This document shows positions 26,606 through 35,195 of a stretch of DNA of 64,000 nt, piece after piece (position 1 is the stretch's first letter; every line of letters starts with the position of its first letter). The stretch covers positions 112,992 to 176,991 of the forward strand of contig CAYYHU010000002.1 of the NCBI GenBank assembly GCA_964471865.1, written 5' to 3'. The notes beneath the pieces are model-generated. The model made no database searches, had not been told where the DNA came from, and saw only the letters and a program-made list of their open reading frames with translations. The stretch is from CAYMUC01 sp964471865 (GTDB lineage Bacteria; Actinomycetota; Acidimicrobiia; Acidimicrobiales; Ilumatobacteraceae). A program made the translations under genes and the position numbers.

Positions 26606-28219
26606 ATGCGACCTGCACGACTCGTGCTCGGGCTCGCGGCGACGATCGGAGTCCTGGGCGCTACGGCGCTCCCCGTGAGTGCCGTGGCTTCCCCCGAACT
26701 TCTGGCCTCGGTCGATCTCGGCGGGGCCGAGACCGTGGCCTATGACCCCTCCACGCAGCGTCTGTTCGTCTCGAACGGAGATCTGAGTGCGTTCGCGGTC
26801 GTGGATCTGAGCGACCCCTCGAACCCGACGCTCCTCGACACCCTCGAGATGGCCGCCTACGGCAGCGGCGTCACCTCGGTTGCGGTGAAGGACGGTCTCG
26901 TTGCGATCGGTGTCGTCGGGGAATCGACTCAGCACGACGGTTCGGTGGTGTTCTTCGACGCCGCGACTCTGGAGCATGTGGCGACCATCGCCACCGGCCC
27001 GCTCCCCGATGACGTGAAGTTCAGCCCCGACGGCACCATGGTGGTGACCGCGAACGAGGGCGAACCCTCATCGGACTATTCGGTCGATCCCGACGGAACG
27101 ATCACCGTCATTCCGATCAGCGGCGGGCAACCCGGCGCACCCACCACGATCGGGTTCACCGCCTTCAACGACGCCCAGGCCGATCTCGAGGCCGCGGGCG
27201 TGCGGATCTTCGGACCCGGCGCCGATCTCGCAGCGGATCTCGAACCCGAATACGTGGCGATCACCCCCGACTCCCGCACCGCCTATGTGTCGCTGCAGGA
27301 AAACAATGCCGTCGCCGTGGTCGACCTCACCGTTCCCGTCGTCACCGCCATCGTGCCGTTGGGTACGAAGGATCATTCGGTGGCCGGAAACGAACTGGAC
27401 ACGTCCGACCGTGACGACATCGACGGGAACCTCACCACCGCCCCCCTGCAGGGGATGTACCTTCCGGATCAGATCACGATCGTCGGCGGATACATCGTGT
27501 CGGCCAACGAAGGCGATGCTCGCGAGTACGACACTTTTGTCGAGGAGTCTCGCGTGAAGGATCTCACCCTCGACCCCACCGTCTTCCCGGATGCCGAAGC
27601 CTTACAGGCTGATGAGGTGCTTGGACGGATCAACGTCTCCACGGTGAACGCCGATACCGACGACGACGGCGATATCGACGTGCTCTATTCATACGGTGCC
27701 CGTTCGATCAGCGTCTGGGATGCGTCGGGGACTCTCGTGTGGGATTCGGGTAGCGAGCTCGAACGCCAAGTCCTCGCGCTGGCTCCGGAGTCCTGGGATG
27801 ACGGTCGTTCCGACAACAAGGGCCCCGAACCTGAGGGCATCGTGTCGGGAACCGTCGATGGTCGGACCTATGTGTTCGTGGCGCTCGAGCGCACCAGCGG
27901 TATCGCCGTCTGGGACATGACCGACCCCACGAACCCGGCCTTCGCCACGATCATGCAGCCTCCGGCTGGCACCGATGTCTCCCCCGAGGGCATGGTGTTC
28001 ATCGCCTCGGCGGACTCACCCAATGGGCGTCCGCTGCTAGCGGTGAGCAACGAGGTGTCGGGAACCCTGTCGATCTGGGCGCTTGCTGACGCGCCGAGCG
28101 CCCCGATCACCCTTCCTGCGACCGGCTCGACTCTGGCCCTTGCCGGCCTCGGTCTCGCTGCGGCGTCTCTGGGTCTCGTGATGGTCCGGCGTGGCCGCCG
28201 CGACGCGGCGATGAACTGA
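26606..28219 (+). CDS. Secreted choice-of-anchor I beta-propeller-like protein, LPATG wall anchor
   Basis: The 537-residue protein has a Sec signal peptide (cleavage near VSAVAS) and repeated beta-propeller-like blades (ETVAYDPSTQRLFVSNG, PDDVKFSPDGTMVVTANEGEP, PEYVAITPDSRTAYVS). This is the choice-of-anchor I pattern, related to esterase-like or alkaline-phosphatase-like surface proteins. The C-terminus carries LPATG, a hydrophobic segment and an RRGRR tail, the classic sortase sorting signal. GGAAAGG precedes the ATG at good spacing, so upstream in-frame codons were left out. It is divergent from the aldehyde dehydrogenase. The enzyme activity, if any, is unknown, and no sortase gene is seen in the window. 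Confidence 0.87.
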   Translation: MRPARLVLGLAATIGVLGATALPVSAVASPELLASVDLGGAETVAYDPSTQRLFVSNGDLSAFAVVDLSDPSNPTLLDTLEMAAYGSGVTSVAVKDGLVAIGVVGESTQHDGSVVFFDAATLEHVATIATGPLPDDVKFSPDGTMVVTANEGEPSSDYSVDPDGTITVIPISGGQPGAPTTIGFTAFNDAQADLEAAGVRIFGPGADLAADLEPEYVAITPDSRTAYVSLQENNAVAVVDLTVPVVTAIVPLGTKDHSVAGNELDTSDRDDIDGNLTTAPLQGMYLPDQITIVGGYIVSANEGDAREYDTFVEESRVKDLTLDPTVFPDAEALQADEVLGRINVSTVNADTDDDGDIDVLYSYGARSISVWDASGTLVWDSGSELERQVLALAPESWDDGRSDNKGPEPEGIVSGTVDGRTYVFVALERTSGIAVWDMTDPTNPAFATIMQPPAGTDVSPEGMVFIASADSPNGRPLLAVSNEVSGTLSIWALADAPSAPITLPATGSTLALAGLGLAAASLGLVMVRRGRRDAAMN

Positions 28220-28284
28220 TCCCCGACGACGCCGGTCCTCGGTTCACTCCATCCCCTTCTCCCCCGGGTGGATGACCGGCCCGA

Positions 28285-28324
28285 CATGCCCGGATGGTAC
28301 CCCCTGGGGTATCATCCGGGCATG
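28285..28324. promoter_or_regulatory. 40-bp palindrome overlapping the rhodanese gene start (candidate CsoR/CstR-type operator)
   Basis: Two 11-bp arms, CATGCCCGGAT and ATCCGGGCATG, flank an inner pair TACCCC/GGGGTA with a 2-nt centre. The only other imperfection is one G/T position. The right half contains TATCAT (28310-28315), a good -10 lying 6 nt before an ATG, and the right arm runs into that ATG. The inner TACCCC-GGGGTA core resembles operators of the CsoR/CstR family that respond to copper or persulfide. The regulator assignment is inference. Confidence 0.7.
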
Positions 28325-28816
28325 TTTCGTCGTACCCCCTCCTCCCTTCCTTCGATGAGCTCCTCCTCCCTCGCCCCGACCATGACCCCACGACGTCGTC
28401 GGACCGCTGCTCACTTCATCGGCCGGGGGGTCGCACTCGCGGCCGTGCCCGTCTGGAGCCTGAGTGCCTGTGGCAGCGAGGACGCGACCACCTCCATGGC
28501 TGTGGCATCGACGGTCCCATCGGGCGCCAACCAGGTGGATGTGGATCCCACCGGAGCGATCCTGGTGGACGTTCGCACCCCAGGAGAGTTCGCGTCCGGA
28601 CATCTGCGAGGCGCTGTCAACATCGACATCCAGTCGTCGGACTTCGCCCAAAGGATTGCTGAGCTGGATCCCTCAGAGAGGTATCTCGTCTATTGCCGCA
28701 GCGGTAACCGCTCCGCCGCTGCGATCCAGATGATGTCGGCAGCCGGTTTCGATGATCTCACCGATCTCGGTGGGGTCGCCGAGGCGGCAGCGGCCACAGG
28801 CCTGGCCATCGACTGA
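28322..28816 (+). CDS. Rhodanese-domain lipoprotein
   Basis: The product is an exported rhodanese (164 residues from this start). A basic region and hydrophobic segment lead to the lipobox LSAC (C50). The rhodanese domain follows with LVDVRTPGEFASGHLRGAVN and the active-site loop CRSGNRS, with the persulfide-carrying Cys at residue 125. The start is uncertain. This ATG fits a leaderless promoter (TATCAT 6 nt upstream) but gives a long n-region. The ATG at 28382 would give a more usual 30-residue signal and turn the palindrome into a 5' leader. Rhodaneses handle sulfane sulfur, which fits a CstR-like operator. Confidence 0.88.
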   Translation: MFRRTPSSLPSMSSSSLAPTMTPRRRRTAAHFIGRGVALAAVPVWSLSACGSEDATTSMAVASTVPSGANQVDVDPTGAILVDVRTPGEFASGHLRGAVNIDIQSSDFAQRIAELDPSERYLVYCRSGNRSAAAIQMMSAAGFDDLTDLGGVAEAAAATGLAID

Positions 28817-28837
28817 CCCGATACACCTCGACGCCGC

Positions 28838-29380
28838 TCAGGTCGTGACCCGGCGCCAGATGTCGTGGTGGTCCAGACCCGTGGTCTCATCGACATAGCC
28901 GGTACCGACCACCGAGAATCCGTGGCGTTGGTAGAAGCCCAGCGCCGTGTCGCGGGCTCGCGCCCAGACCAGGACTCCTCCGCGCTCCGCGAGTCGCACC
29001 AGGCCTTCATGCAACAGGCGAGATCCCAGCCCGCGAGCCCGCAGCGCATCCTCCACTGCCATGCCTCGAAGTTGCCAGCAGCGTGACGCTTCGACGTCGA
29101 CGCCACCCAGGCTGGGGCCGGGGCGGCCCTGGTACCAAGACGAGACACCCCACCACGCTCTGTCACTGTCGGGGAGGTTCCCATGAGATGGCGTCCCCGT
29201 CGGGACGCGGCGCGCACCAAGGTGCAGCGTCGTCGGCTCGTCATCACCGTCGAACCGCACCGAGGCCGCCGAATCATGACGCCGAAGCACTCGCCGACGG
29301 AGCTCGTGCGTCGCCCGAGAGTCGATCTCGAGCACCTCAACCTCGTCGAGCGCGACCTCGAGTTCCGCCACCGTGGCCAC
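28838..29380 (-). CDS. GNAT-family N-acetyltransferase
   Basis: The 180-residue protein has the GNAT acetyl-CoA signature in its second half: LRGMAVEDALRARGLGSRLL (motif A with the R/Q-x-x-G-x-A/G loop) and ALGFYQRHGFSVVG (motif B). The N-terminal part is variable. The substrate is unknown. The GTG start sits next to the stop of the upstream LLM gene and is preceded by a CAGGGTG-like ribosome site, so the two genes are likely an operon. Upstream in-frame codons overlap the LLM gene and are not conserved. Confidence 0.85.
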   Translation of the reverse strand: MATVAELEVALDEVEVLEIDSRATHELRRRVLRRHDSAASVRFDGDDEPTTLHLGARRVPTGTPSHGNLPDSDRAWWGVSSWYQGRPGPSLGGVDVEASRCWQLRGMAVEDALRARGLGSRLLHEGLVRLAERGGVLVWARARDTALGFYQRHGFSVVGTGYVDETTGLDHHDIWRRVTT

Positions 29381-29390
29381 CCTGAGTCGG

Positions 29391-30386
29391 TCAGACCGGA
29401 GCGGGCACGAGCTCCATCGCCTCGGCGACGAGATCACAGGCCACGAGACGCTCGTTCAACGTCGGCGCACCCAGCGCCACGACGAGTTCGTCTGCGCCCG
29501 CGTGCTGTGCGAAAGCATGCAGATACCGCGCCACGTGCGCCGGCTCTCCCACTGCGGTGTAGTGCATCATCCCCACCACGTTGCCGCCTTGGGGAGAGGC
29601 GAGATATCGCTCGTAGTCCTGGTCAGAGAGTTCGCGGCCGCCCGCGAGGAATCGCTCGATCCGCCAACGCTTGGCGATGTCGAACTGGCGACGGGCATCG
29701 TCGTCGTCGGACGCACAGATGACGTTCACTGCCACCATGACATGAGGTTCAGCGAGTTGGGCTGACGGGGTGAACTGCGCCCGATAGATCTCCACCGCTT
29801 GAGTCAATGCGGCGGGAGCGAAATGAGATGCGAAGGCGAACGGCAGGCCGAGTGCGGCGGCGAGCTGGGCTCCGTACAGCGATGACCCCAGAATGTAGAG
29901 AGGCACATCGGTACCGGCACCCGGTACGGCCGCGACCCCGGCGACCCGGCTGGCACCCCGGAGATATCCCTGGACCTCGAGAACATCCTGGGAAAAAGTG
30001 TCTGCCGCAGTGTGGTCGCGCCGCAGGGCCCGCATGGTGATCTGATCACTTCCGGGGGCCCGTCCCAATCCGAGGTCGATACGTCCCGGGTGCAGCGTTG
30101 CGAGCATCCCGTACTGCTCGGCGATCGTGAGGGGCGCATGGTTGGGCAGCATCACTCCTCCGGCCCCCAAGCGGATCGAGGAGGTGTGGGCGGCAACGTG
30201 AGCGATCAGGACCGCCGGAGCCGACGAGGCGACAGATTCCATGTTGTGATGCTCGGCGTACCACACCCTTTGGTATCCCGCGCGCTCGGCCTGCTGGGCA
30301 AGCGCCACACACCCATCGAGTGCGTCGCGAGGTTCGTCACCTCGATGGACGATGGCGAGATCGAGAAGCGACAGCGGCAACTCCAT
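29391..30386 (-). CDS. LLM-class flavin-dependent oxidoreductase (YhbW-like)
   Basis: The 331-residue luciferase-like TIM-barrel protein carries [10 protein letters not shown], the diagnostic [45 protein letters not shown] and [26 protein letters not shown]. This set marks the MsnO8/YhbW-like group that uses reduced flavin. The physiological substrate is unknown. It is followed within 11 nt by the GNAT gene. Upstream, pyruvate kinase ends 53 bp away on the same strand. No clear Shine-Dalgarno precedes the ATG. Confidence 0.9.
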   Translation of the reverse strand: MELPLSLLDLAIVHRGDEPRDALDGCVALAQQAERAGYQRVWYAEHHNMESVASSAPAVLIAHVAAHTSSIRLGAGGVMLPNHAPLTIAEQYGMLATLHPGRIDLGLGRAPGSDQITMRALRRDHTAADTFSQDVLEVQGYLRGASRVAGVAAVPGAGTDVPLYILGSSLYGAQLAAALGLPFAFASHFAPAALTQAVEIYRAQFTPSAQLAEPHVMVAVNVICASDDDDARRQFDIAKRWRIERFLAGGRELSDQDYERYLASPQGGNVVGMMHYTAVGEPAHVARYLHAFAQHAGADELVVALGAPTLNERLVACDLVAEAMELVPAPV

Positions 30387-30439
30387 GCCATAGCACTACC
30401 ACGAACACCCGTGTCCTGGGCGACGCCGAGCGCTGGGCG

Positions 30440-31873
30440 TCAGTGCACCTCGACGATGCGCAAGACGTCGGTCGTTCCTGGAGCCGGGCGATCAGGGGCG
30501 CCAGCAAGGACCAGCACCGTCTCACCGGGATGCACCCGGCCTTGCAGAACGGCAGTCTCGACGGCATGCCACACCAGGTCGTCGGTACTGGCGTACTCCC
30601 CCACCAACAGTGGATCCACACCCCAACTGAGCGACAGAGCCCGGACCACTTCCGGATCGGGAGACAGCCCGATCAGACGACCCGCAGGCCGGAACCGCGC
30701 CATCTGAAGGGCGGTTCGTCCCGTGCGGGTACAACACAGGATCGCCGCTGCATCCACGTCGAGAGCCGCCAACTGCGCCGCGTGGCACAACGCCGCGGTC
30801 ACCCGGTCGCCCACCGAATCCCATTGTTCACGTTGAACCCGGCCGAGGCGTTCAGCCCAACGCCGGTAGCGAGCCTCGCGCTCTGCTCGCGCTGCGATCC
30901 GCCCCATCGTCTCGACAACACCCGCCGGGTCGCGCCCGATCGCGGTCTCGCCCGACAGCATCACCGCATCGGTGCCATCGAAGACGGCATTGGCAACGTC
31001 GCTCACTTCGGCCCGGGTCGGAGACGGCGCCTGCACCATCGATTCGAGCATCTGAGTCGCCGTGATCACGGGAACTCCCATTTCTACACAGCGGCGAATG
31101 ATCGACTTCTGCAGATGGGGAACATCCTCGATGGGAACATCGATACCGAGATCGCCCCGCGCCACCATGACTGCATCCGCGGCTGAGACAATGGCCTCGA
31201 GGTCGTGCAAGGCTGCCGACGTCTCGATCTTGGCCACGAGACGCGACCGTCCGCGCGCTACGGCTCGAACCGGTTCGAGGTCGGCAGCGGTGCGCACGAA
31301 GGACACCGCCAAAAATTCGACTCCGGCTGACGCCATGGCCTCGGCGAGGACCAAATCCTCTTCAGTCGGGGTGGCGAGACGAAGCCGCTCTGAAGACAGA
31401 TGGACACCGGGAGCCCCTTGGGTATGGCCACCGGTTTCGACCCGGGCCTCGATGACTGAGTCGCGTCGGTCCATCACGCTCAGCGAAATCGCTCCATCGC
31501 CGAGAACGATTCGGTCACCGACCCGAAGATCGGCCACCAGTTCGGGATAGTCGACTCGAATCAAGCCGGCATCCGACCCGCCGTCACCAGCGGTGAGGTG
31601 CACGAAACTTCCCGCCGCCAGCGTGACGCCGCCCTCGGGGAACCGCCCGGCCCGAACCTTGGGACCGGGAAGATCTGCGAGAACTGCCACCGGGCGGCCA
31701 ACCGCCTGGGCGCATCGCCGTACCAACGCAAGTCGTTCGAGATGTTCGGGCAGGTCGCCGTGGGACAAGTTCAGACGCACGACGTCGACGCCGGCTGCCA
31801 TCATCGTCTCGACGACGGTCGCGTCCGCACTGGCAGGTCCGAGGGTGGCGACGATCTTGGTCCGGCGAGTCAC
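30440..31873 (-). CDS. pyk: Pyruvate kinase
   Basis: Pyruvate kinase transfers phosphate from phosphoenolpyruvate to ADP at the end of glycolysis. The 477-residue product has RTKIVATLGPAS, RLNLSHGD, the active-site signature VAKIETSAALHDL, MVARGDLGID, TATQMLESM and AVMLSGETAIG. The C-terminal effector domain follows (AAILCCTRTGRTA). The GTG start gives the usual VTRRTKIV N-terminus, and CAGAAT lies 7 nt upstream. An ATG 27 nt further upstream is possible. Confidence 0.95.
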   Translation of the reverse strand: MTRRTKIVATLGPASADATVVETMMAAGVDVVRLNLSHGDLPEHLERLALVRRCAQAVGRPVAVLADLPGPKVRAGRFPEGGVTLAAGSFVHLTAGDGGSDAGLIRVDYPELVADLRVGDRIVLGDGAISLSVMDRRDSVIEARVETGGHTQGAPGVHLSSERLRLATPTEEDLVLAEAMASAGVEFLAVSFVRTAADLEPVRAVARGRSRLVAKIETSAALHDLEAIVSAADAVMVARGDLGIDVPIEDVPHLQKSIIRRCVEMGVPVITATQMLESMVQAPSPTRAEVSDVANAVFDGTDAVMLSGETAIGRDPAGVVETMGRIAARAEREARYRRWAERLGRVQREQWDSVGDRVTAALCHAAQLAALDVDAAAILCCTRTGRTALQMARFRPAGRLIGLSPDPEVVRALSLSWGVDPLLVGEYASTDDLVWHAVETAVLQGRVHPGETVLVLAGAPDRPAPGTTDVLRIVEVH

Positions 31874-32018
31874 GCTCTCGATTCTGGCCCACCCGGCCAT
31901 GTCGTGGGTGGAGCCTGGCGAACTCGTTGATCGGCAACGGCCCAGTCCGCGGAGCCTCGCGGACGGTCATGCTGAAGGGTGACTTGTATCGCATTCGATT
32001 TCAGAGCATCATGTCGTC

Positions 32019-34136
32019 GTGCAGCGAAAAAAACCTTTACGACAGCGCCGGATCATGCTCACTGCAGTGACCACTGCTCTCGCCCTGACAGTGGCCGCGT
32101 GCGGCAATGACAGCACCGACAGCGACCCGGCGCGCAACTTCAGACTGCCGATCACCACGACGACGCTGTCGTTGTCGAAGTCACCGTTGCGGTTGACCAC
32201 GCCAACCCTGCCAACGCTGACTCCGCCGACGACTGTCGAGGACCTCGAGCGCGCCGAGCAGATAGCCGATGCCGTGAGCGCCTCGGATGGCCGCCCGTTT
32301 GCTTCCTCCGCAACCCTCGCTCGCCCTCTCGACTGTTACGACGAGGTCGCTCAGTTGTTCTCTGACCAGAAGCTTCCCTCAGGGTGGGTGCTGCTCTATG
32401 ACGACTACATCACCCAGGTGGCGACCGGCATCTTCGACTGCGATGACCCCGGGGAATTTCTCGAAGAGTTCCTGGAATGGACGACCAAACTGATTCAGGT
32501 GCAGGTTCCTGACCCGGATCCCGAAGCCATACCAGACCGGGGTGTGGTCTCTCGAGAGACGGGCGAGATCACATGGCGGATTCGGGTCGCTCCCGGATTC
32601 GACGCCACGCCCGACTTGGGCTTCATCTACGCCTATGACCTGGCACCCGACTCCACTGCGCCTGGTGGAAACAGTGGGACCATATGGTTCTACGACCGCT
32701 TGGAGATCGCTACCGCCGACTGCGCCGCTGGTGAATGGTCCGACTGGAAAGCGATGGGAGGAAACACCGTGCACCAGGTGTCGATCCCCCTCGATCGGTA
32801 TCGACCCGGATCACGAGAGCTCTGTGCCCGCTACGAAGTTCGGGCTCGAGGCACCGGTGTCGACGGCGAGATCTCGGACTACTACGCGCAGTCGGGTGAG
32901 CGCTTCGTCATCCTGCCCGACGTCGATGAGGACGATCTCGTCGATCCGTTCGTGATGATCGGCTTCGGCGATTCGTATGGATCAGGTGAAGGCAACCCGT
33001 ACCGAAAGAATTTCGCCACCAGCCTCAACGGGCTGCCATGCCTCGTGTCGATCGCCTTCACACCCAGTTCAGTTTCGCGGTGTGATAGCGAACTGTGGTG
33101 GGAGACCGGCGCTCTCGAGGAACTCGGAGTCAACAACACGTCGCTGAAGAATGCCGGCGCGTGCCACCGATCGTCCGAATCAGGGCTGTCCAAGGCGGCT
33201 GCCGAACTCGCACAGACCTTCACCGGCGAGATCGTGTATAGCCACTTCGCGTGTTCCGGGGCTGTGAGCGACAACATCTGGAAGACCACATACAGACCTG
33301 GCTTCTTCACCGATCCGACCCGGGTACCCGTCCAGATCACCGAGGCGTTGGATTGGTTGGTCACGGTGGATCGCACCCCGAGTGAGGTGGACGCGGTCGT
33401 GGTCTCGATCGGCGGCAACGACGTCGGCTTCTCCGATGTCATCTACGACTGCTTCATCGAGGCTGGCGACTGCTACAACGAAAGCGATACGAGGGCGCTC
33501 TACAGCTCGATTCTCGAACTCATCCCCGAAGCCATCCGTGCAGTGGTCATCGGCGTGCGATCGAACTTCCCCAACGCCGGGGTGTACTTCACTCTGTACA
33601 CCGACGGAATCAGCGTCAACCCAGCCAGCGACTACGACGACAACAACGATGGCGTCTGCTCCGAGGAGGACGACCCCTGGTTCACGTGGGTCCCCTACGA
33701 GACCGACGAGATGTGGGATATCAAGACCCGAGATTCCGTCTTCGTCAAAGGGTTCCTCCAACGACTGAACCAGACGATCGTGGACAGCGTCAACGAGATC
33801 AACAACAACGGGGCAAGGGGCCTCTCGATCAGCCCCCCAGATACCAACCAGGTCTACATCGACGGAAACCGGTCCCACGGAATCGGTGTCACCCGGGTGA
33901 TCTCGAGCCAGTTCACGGACCACCGCAACAACGGTTTTTGTACCCGAAATCGTCGCAACATCGTTTTCAACGACGAAGCGATCGCCAACCAAGGTGGGGA
34001 CATATTCGGGTTTTGGTCCTCGGGGGGTTGGCATCCCAACGATCTCGGCCAACGCTTCTACGCCGAAGGAATCGTCGAGGCCATGAGTCGCGATTTCCAG
34101 GGTGATCAGTACACCAACCTCGCCAAGCTCCGGTGA
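32019..34136 (+). CDS. Large SGNH/GDSL-hydrolase lipoprotein
   Basis: The 705-residue exported lipoprotein has the lipobox LTVAAC (C28). A Thr/Pro-rich linker (about 45-72) precedes a region of about 230 residues (73-305) that I do not recognise. The C-terminal SGNH hydrolase has the block I Ser in GFGDSYGSGEG (S319), the Gly in HFACSGAV (G414), the Asn in SIGGNDVGF (N467) and the His in GWHPND (H672). Such enzymes are esterases or lipases. The GTG start is weak, with an ATG 36 nt downstream. It is divergent from pyruvate kinase. A strong stem-loop follows the stop. Confidence 0.85.
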   Translation: MQRKKPLRQRRIMLTAVTTALALTVAACGNDSTDSDPARNFRLPITTTTLSLSKSPLRLTTPTLPTLTPPTTVEDLERAEQIADAVSASDGRPFASSATLARPLDCYDEVAQLFSDQKLPSGWVLLYDDYITQVATGIFDCDDPGEFLEEFLEWTTKLIQVQVPDPDPEAIPDRGVVSRETGEITWRIRVAPGFDATPDLGFIYAYDLAPDSTAPGGNSGTIWFYDRLEIATADCAAGEWSDWKAMGGNTVHQVSIPLDRYRPGSRELCARYEVRARGTGVDGEISDYYAQSGERFVILPDVDEDDLVDPFVMIGFGDSYGSGEGNPYRKNFATSLNGLPCLVSIAFTPSSVSRCDSELWWETGALEELGVNNTSLKNAGACHRSSESGLSKAAAELAQTFTGEIVYSHFACSGAVSDNIWKTTYRPGFFTDPTRVPVQITEALDWLVTVDRTPSEVDAVVVSIGGNDVGFSDVIYDCFIEAGDCYNESDTRALYSSILELIPEAIRAVVIGVRSNFPNAGVYFTLYTDGISVNPASDYDDNNDGVCSEEDDPWFTWVPYETDEMWDIKTRDSVFVKGFLQRLNQTIVDSVNEINNNGARGLSISPPDTNQVYIDGNRSHGIGVTRVISSQFTDHRNNGFCTRNRRNIVFNDEAIANQGGDIFGFWSSGGWHPNDLGQRFYAEGIVEAMSRDFQGDQYTNLAKLR

Positions 34137-34151
34137 TGGTTCCGTGACGTC

Positions 34152-34194
34152 AGCGGTGGTCCCGGACGGAACGCCCAGCTCCGGGACCACCGCT
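34152..34194 (+). terminator. 15-bp perfect stem-loop after the SGNH lipoprotein gene
   Basis: AGCGGTGGTCCCGGA and its exact reverse complement are separated by 13 nt, starting 15 nt after the stop codon. There is no T-run, so it may act as an intrinsic terminator of the U-less kind or protect the mRNA 3' end. Confidence 0.6.
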
Positions 34195-34364
34195 CGTTAC
34201 ATCGGACCCGACGACAGGGGCGGGCTCGACTGCGAAAAACCCCGCGGCACCGAGCCAGCTGTTTTTTACCCTTGGTAGGTTCTGCGCACGTTCGTCTACG
34301 GTGGTGGCAGCAACTCGAGCCGGTATCACGACTCGGGTCGAGACGACAACGGGGGTTGGGGTTC

Positions 34365-35087
34365 ATGAAATTCGGTTTGGCATTTGCAAGCAGCGTCGGC
34401 ATCGAGCATTCCTCCGCGCTCGAGATCTGCCGCACGGCTGAAGCCGTCGGCTTCGAATCCCTCTGGGGTGGCGAGCACGTGATCCTGCCCTCGACGATCG
34501 AGTCGCGGTACCCCTACACCGCAGACGGCAAGATCCCCGCCGAACCCGATACGCCGATTCCGGATCCGCTCATCTGGCTCGCCTTTGCGGCGGCGGCCGC
34601 ACCGACGATGCGTTTGGGTACNNNNNNNNNNNNNNNNNNNNNNNNNNNNNNNNNNNNNNNNNNNNNNNNNNNNNNNNNNNNNNNNNNNNNNNNNNNNNNN
34701 NNNNNNNNNNNNNNNNNNNNNGTGACCTGCAGCCCCCGACCGATCCAGGAGTCGATCCCGATCCTCGTGGGTGGCGACTCCCCGGCCGCGATCTCGCGTG
34801 CAGTACGTCTCGCGGATGGCTATTTCCCCGGTGAAGGTCAGCCCGAACGACTCGCGGAGCTGATCACTCGCCTGCGCCGGGCCTGCGAGGACGCTGGACG
34901 GGATCCCGCCTCGATCGAGATCAATGCCATGTTCGGCATGCAGATGGCCGATCCGGCCGCCGGTATCGAGCAGTTCCTCGAACTCGGCATCGACCGAGCG
35001 ATGCTTCCGGCGTTCTTTTTCGCCGGCCCCGGCGGTATCGACCGGCTCGCCGAGTTCGGTCAGCGCCATCTTCCCGTCGCGTCCTGA
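34365..35087 (+). CDS. LLM-class F420-dependent oxidoreductase, interrupted by assembly gap
   Basis: This luciferase-like oxidoreductase starts with MKFGLAFASSVG and has AVGFESLWGGEHV and PDPLIWLAFAAAAAPTMRLG before the gap. After it come SIPILVGGDSPAAISRAVRLADGYFPG and a conserved C-terminal helix region. The pattern is that of TIGR03619-type F420 enzymes. The visible 240 codons include 33 placeholder codons. The family is usually 280-300 residues, so the true gap is probably longer than 100 nt. The frame is consistent on both sides. A GGGG-rich stretch precedes the ATG. Its substrate is unknown. Confidence 0.8.
   Translation: MKFGLAFASSVGIEHSSALEICRTAEAVGFESLWGGEHVILPSTIESRYPYTADGKIPAEPDTPIPDPLIWLAFAAAAAPTMRLGXXXXXXXXXXXXXXXXXXXXXXXXXXXXXXXXXXVTCSPRPIQESIPILVGGDSPAAISRAVRLADGYFPGEGQPERLAELITRLRRACEDAGRDPASIEINAMFGMQMADPAAGIEQFLELGIDRAMLPAFFFAGPGGIDRLAEFGQRHLPVAS
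34622..34721. other. Assembly gap (100 N)
   Basis: One hundred undetermined bases, the usual scaffold placeholder of unknown true length, lie inside the LLM oxidoreductase gene where the strand 3-5 region of the barrel should be. Confidence 0.95.
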
Positions 35088-35195
35088 GCCAGTCAACTCA
35101 ACGCCACGTCAGCATCACCCCATCACAACCGATCTCTGTCCCCTTTCACCACCACCCGGTTTCCGAACCGAACCCAGACCTCTCGAGGAGTCACC

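Noticed and set aside
30012..31186. Two plus-strand frames across the LLM and pyruvate kinase genes
   Set aside because: They run antisense to well-supported genes and lack any family pattern.
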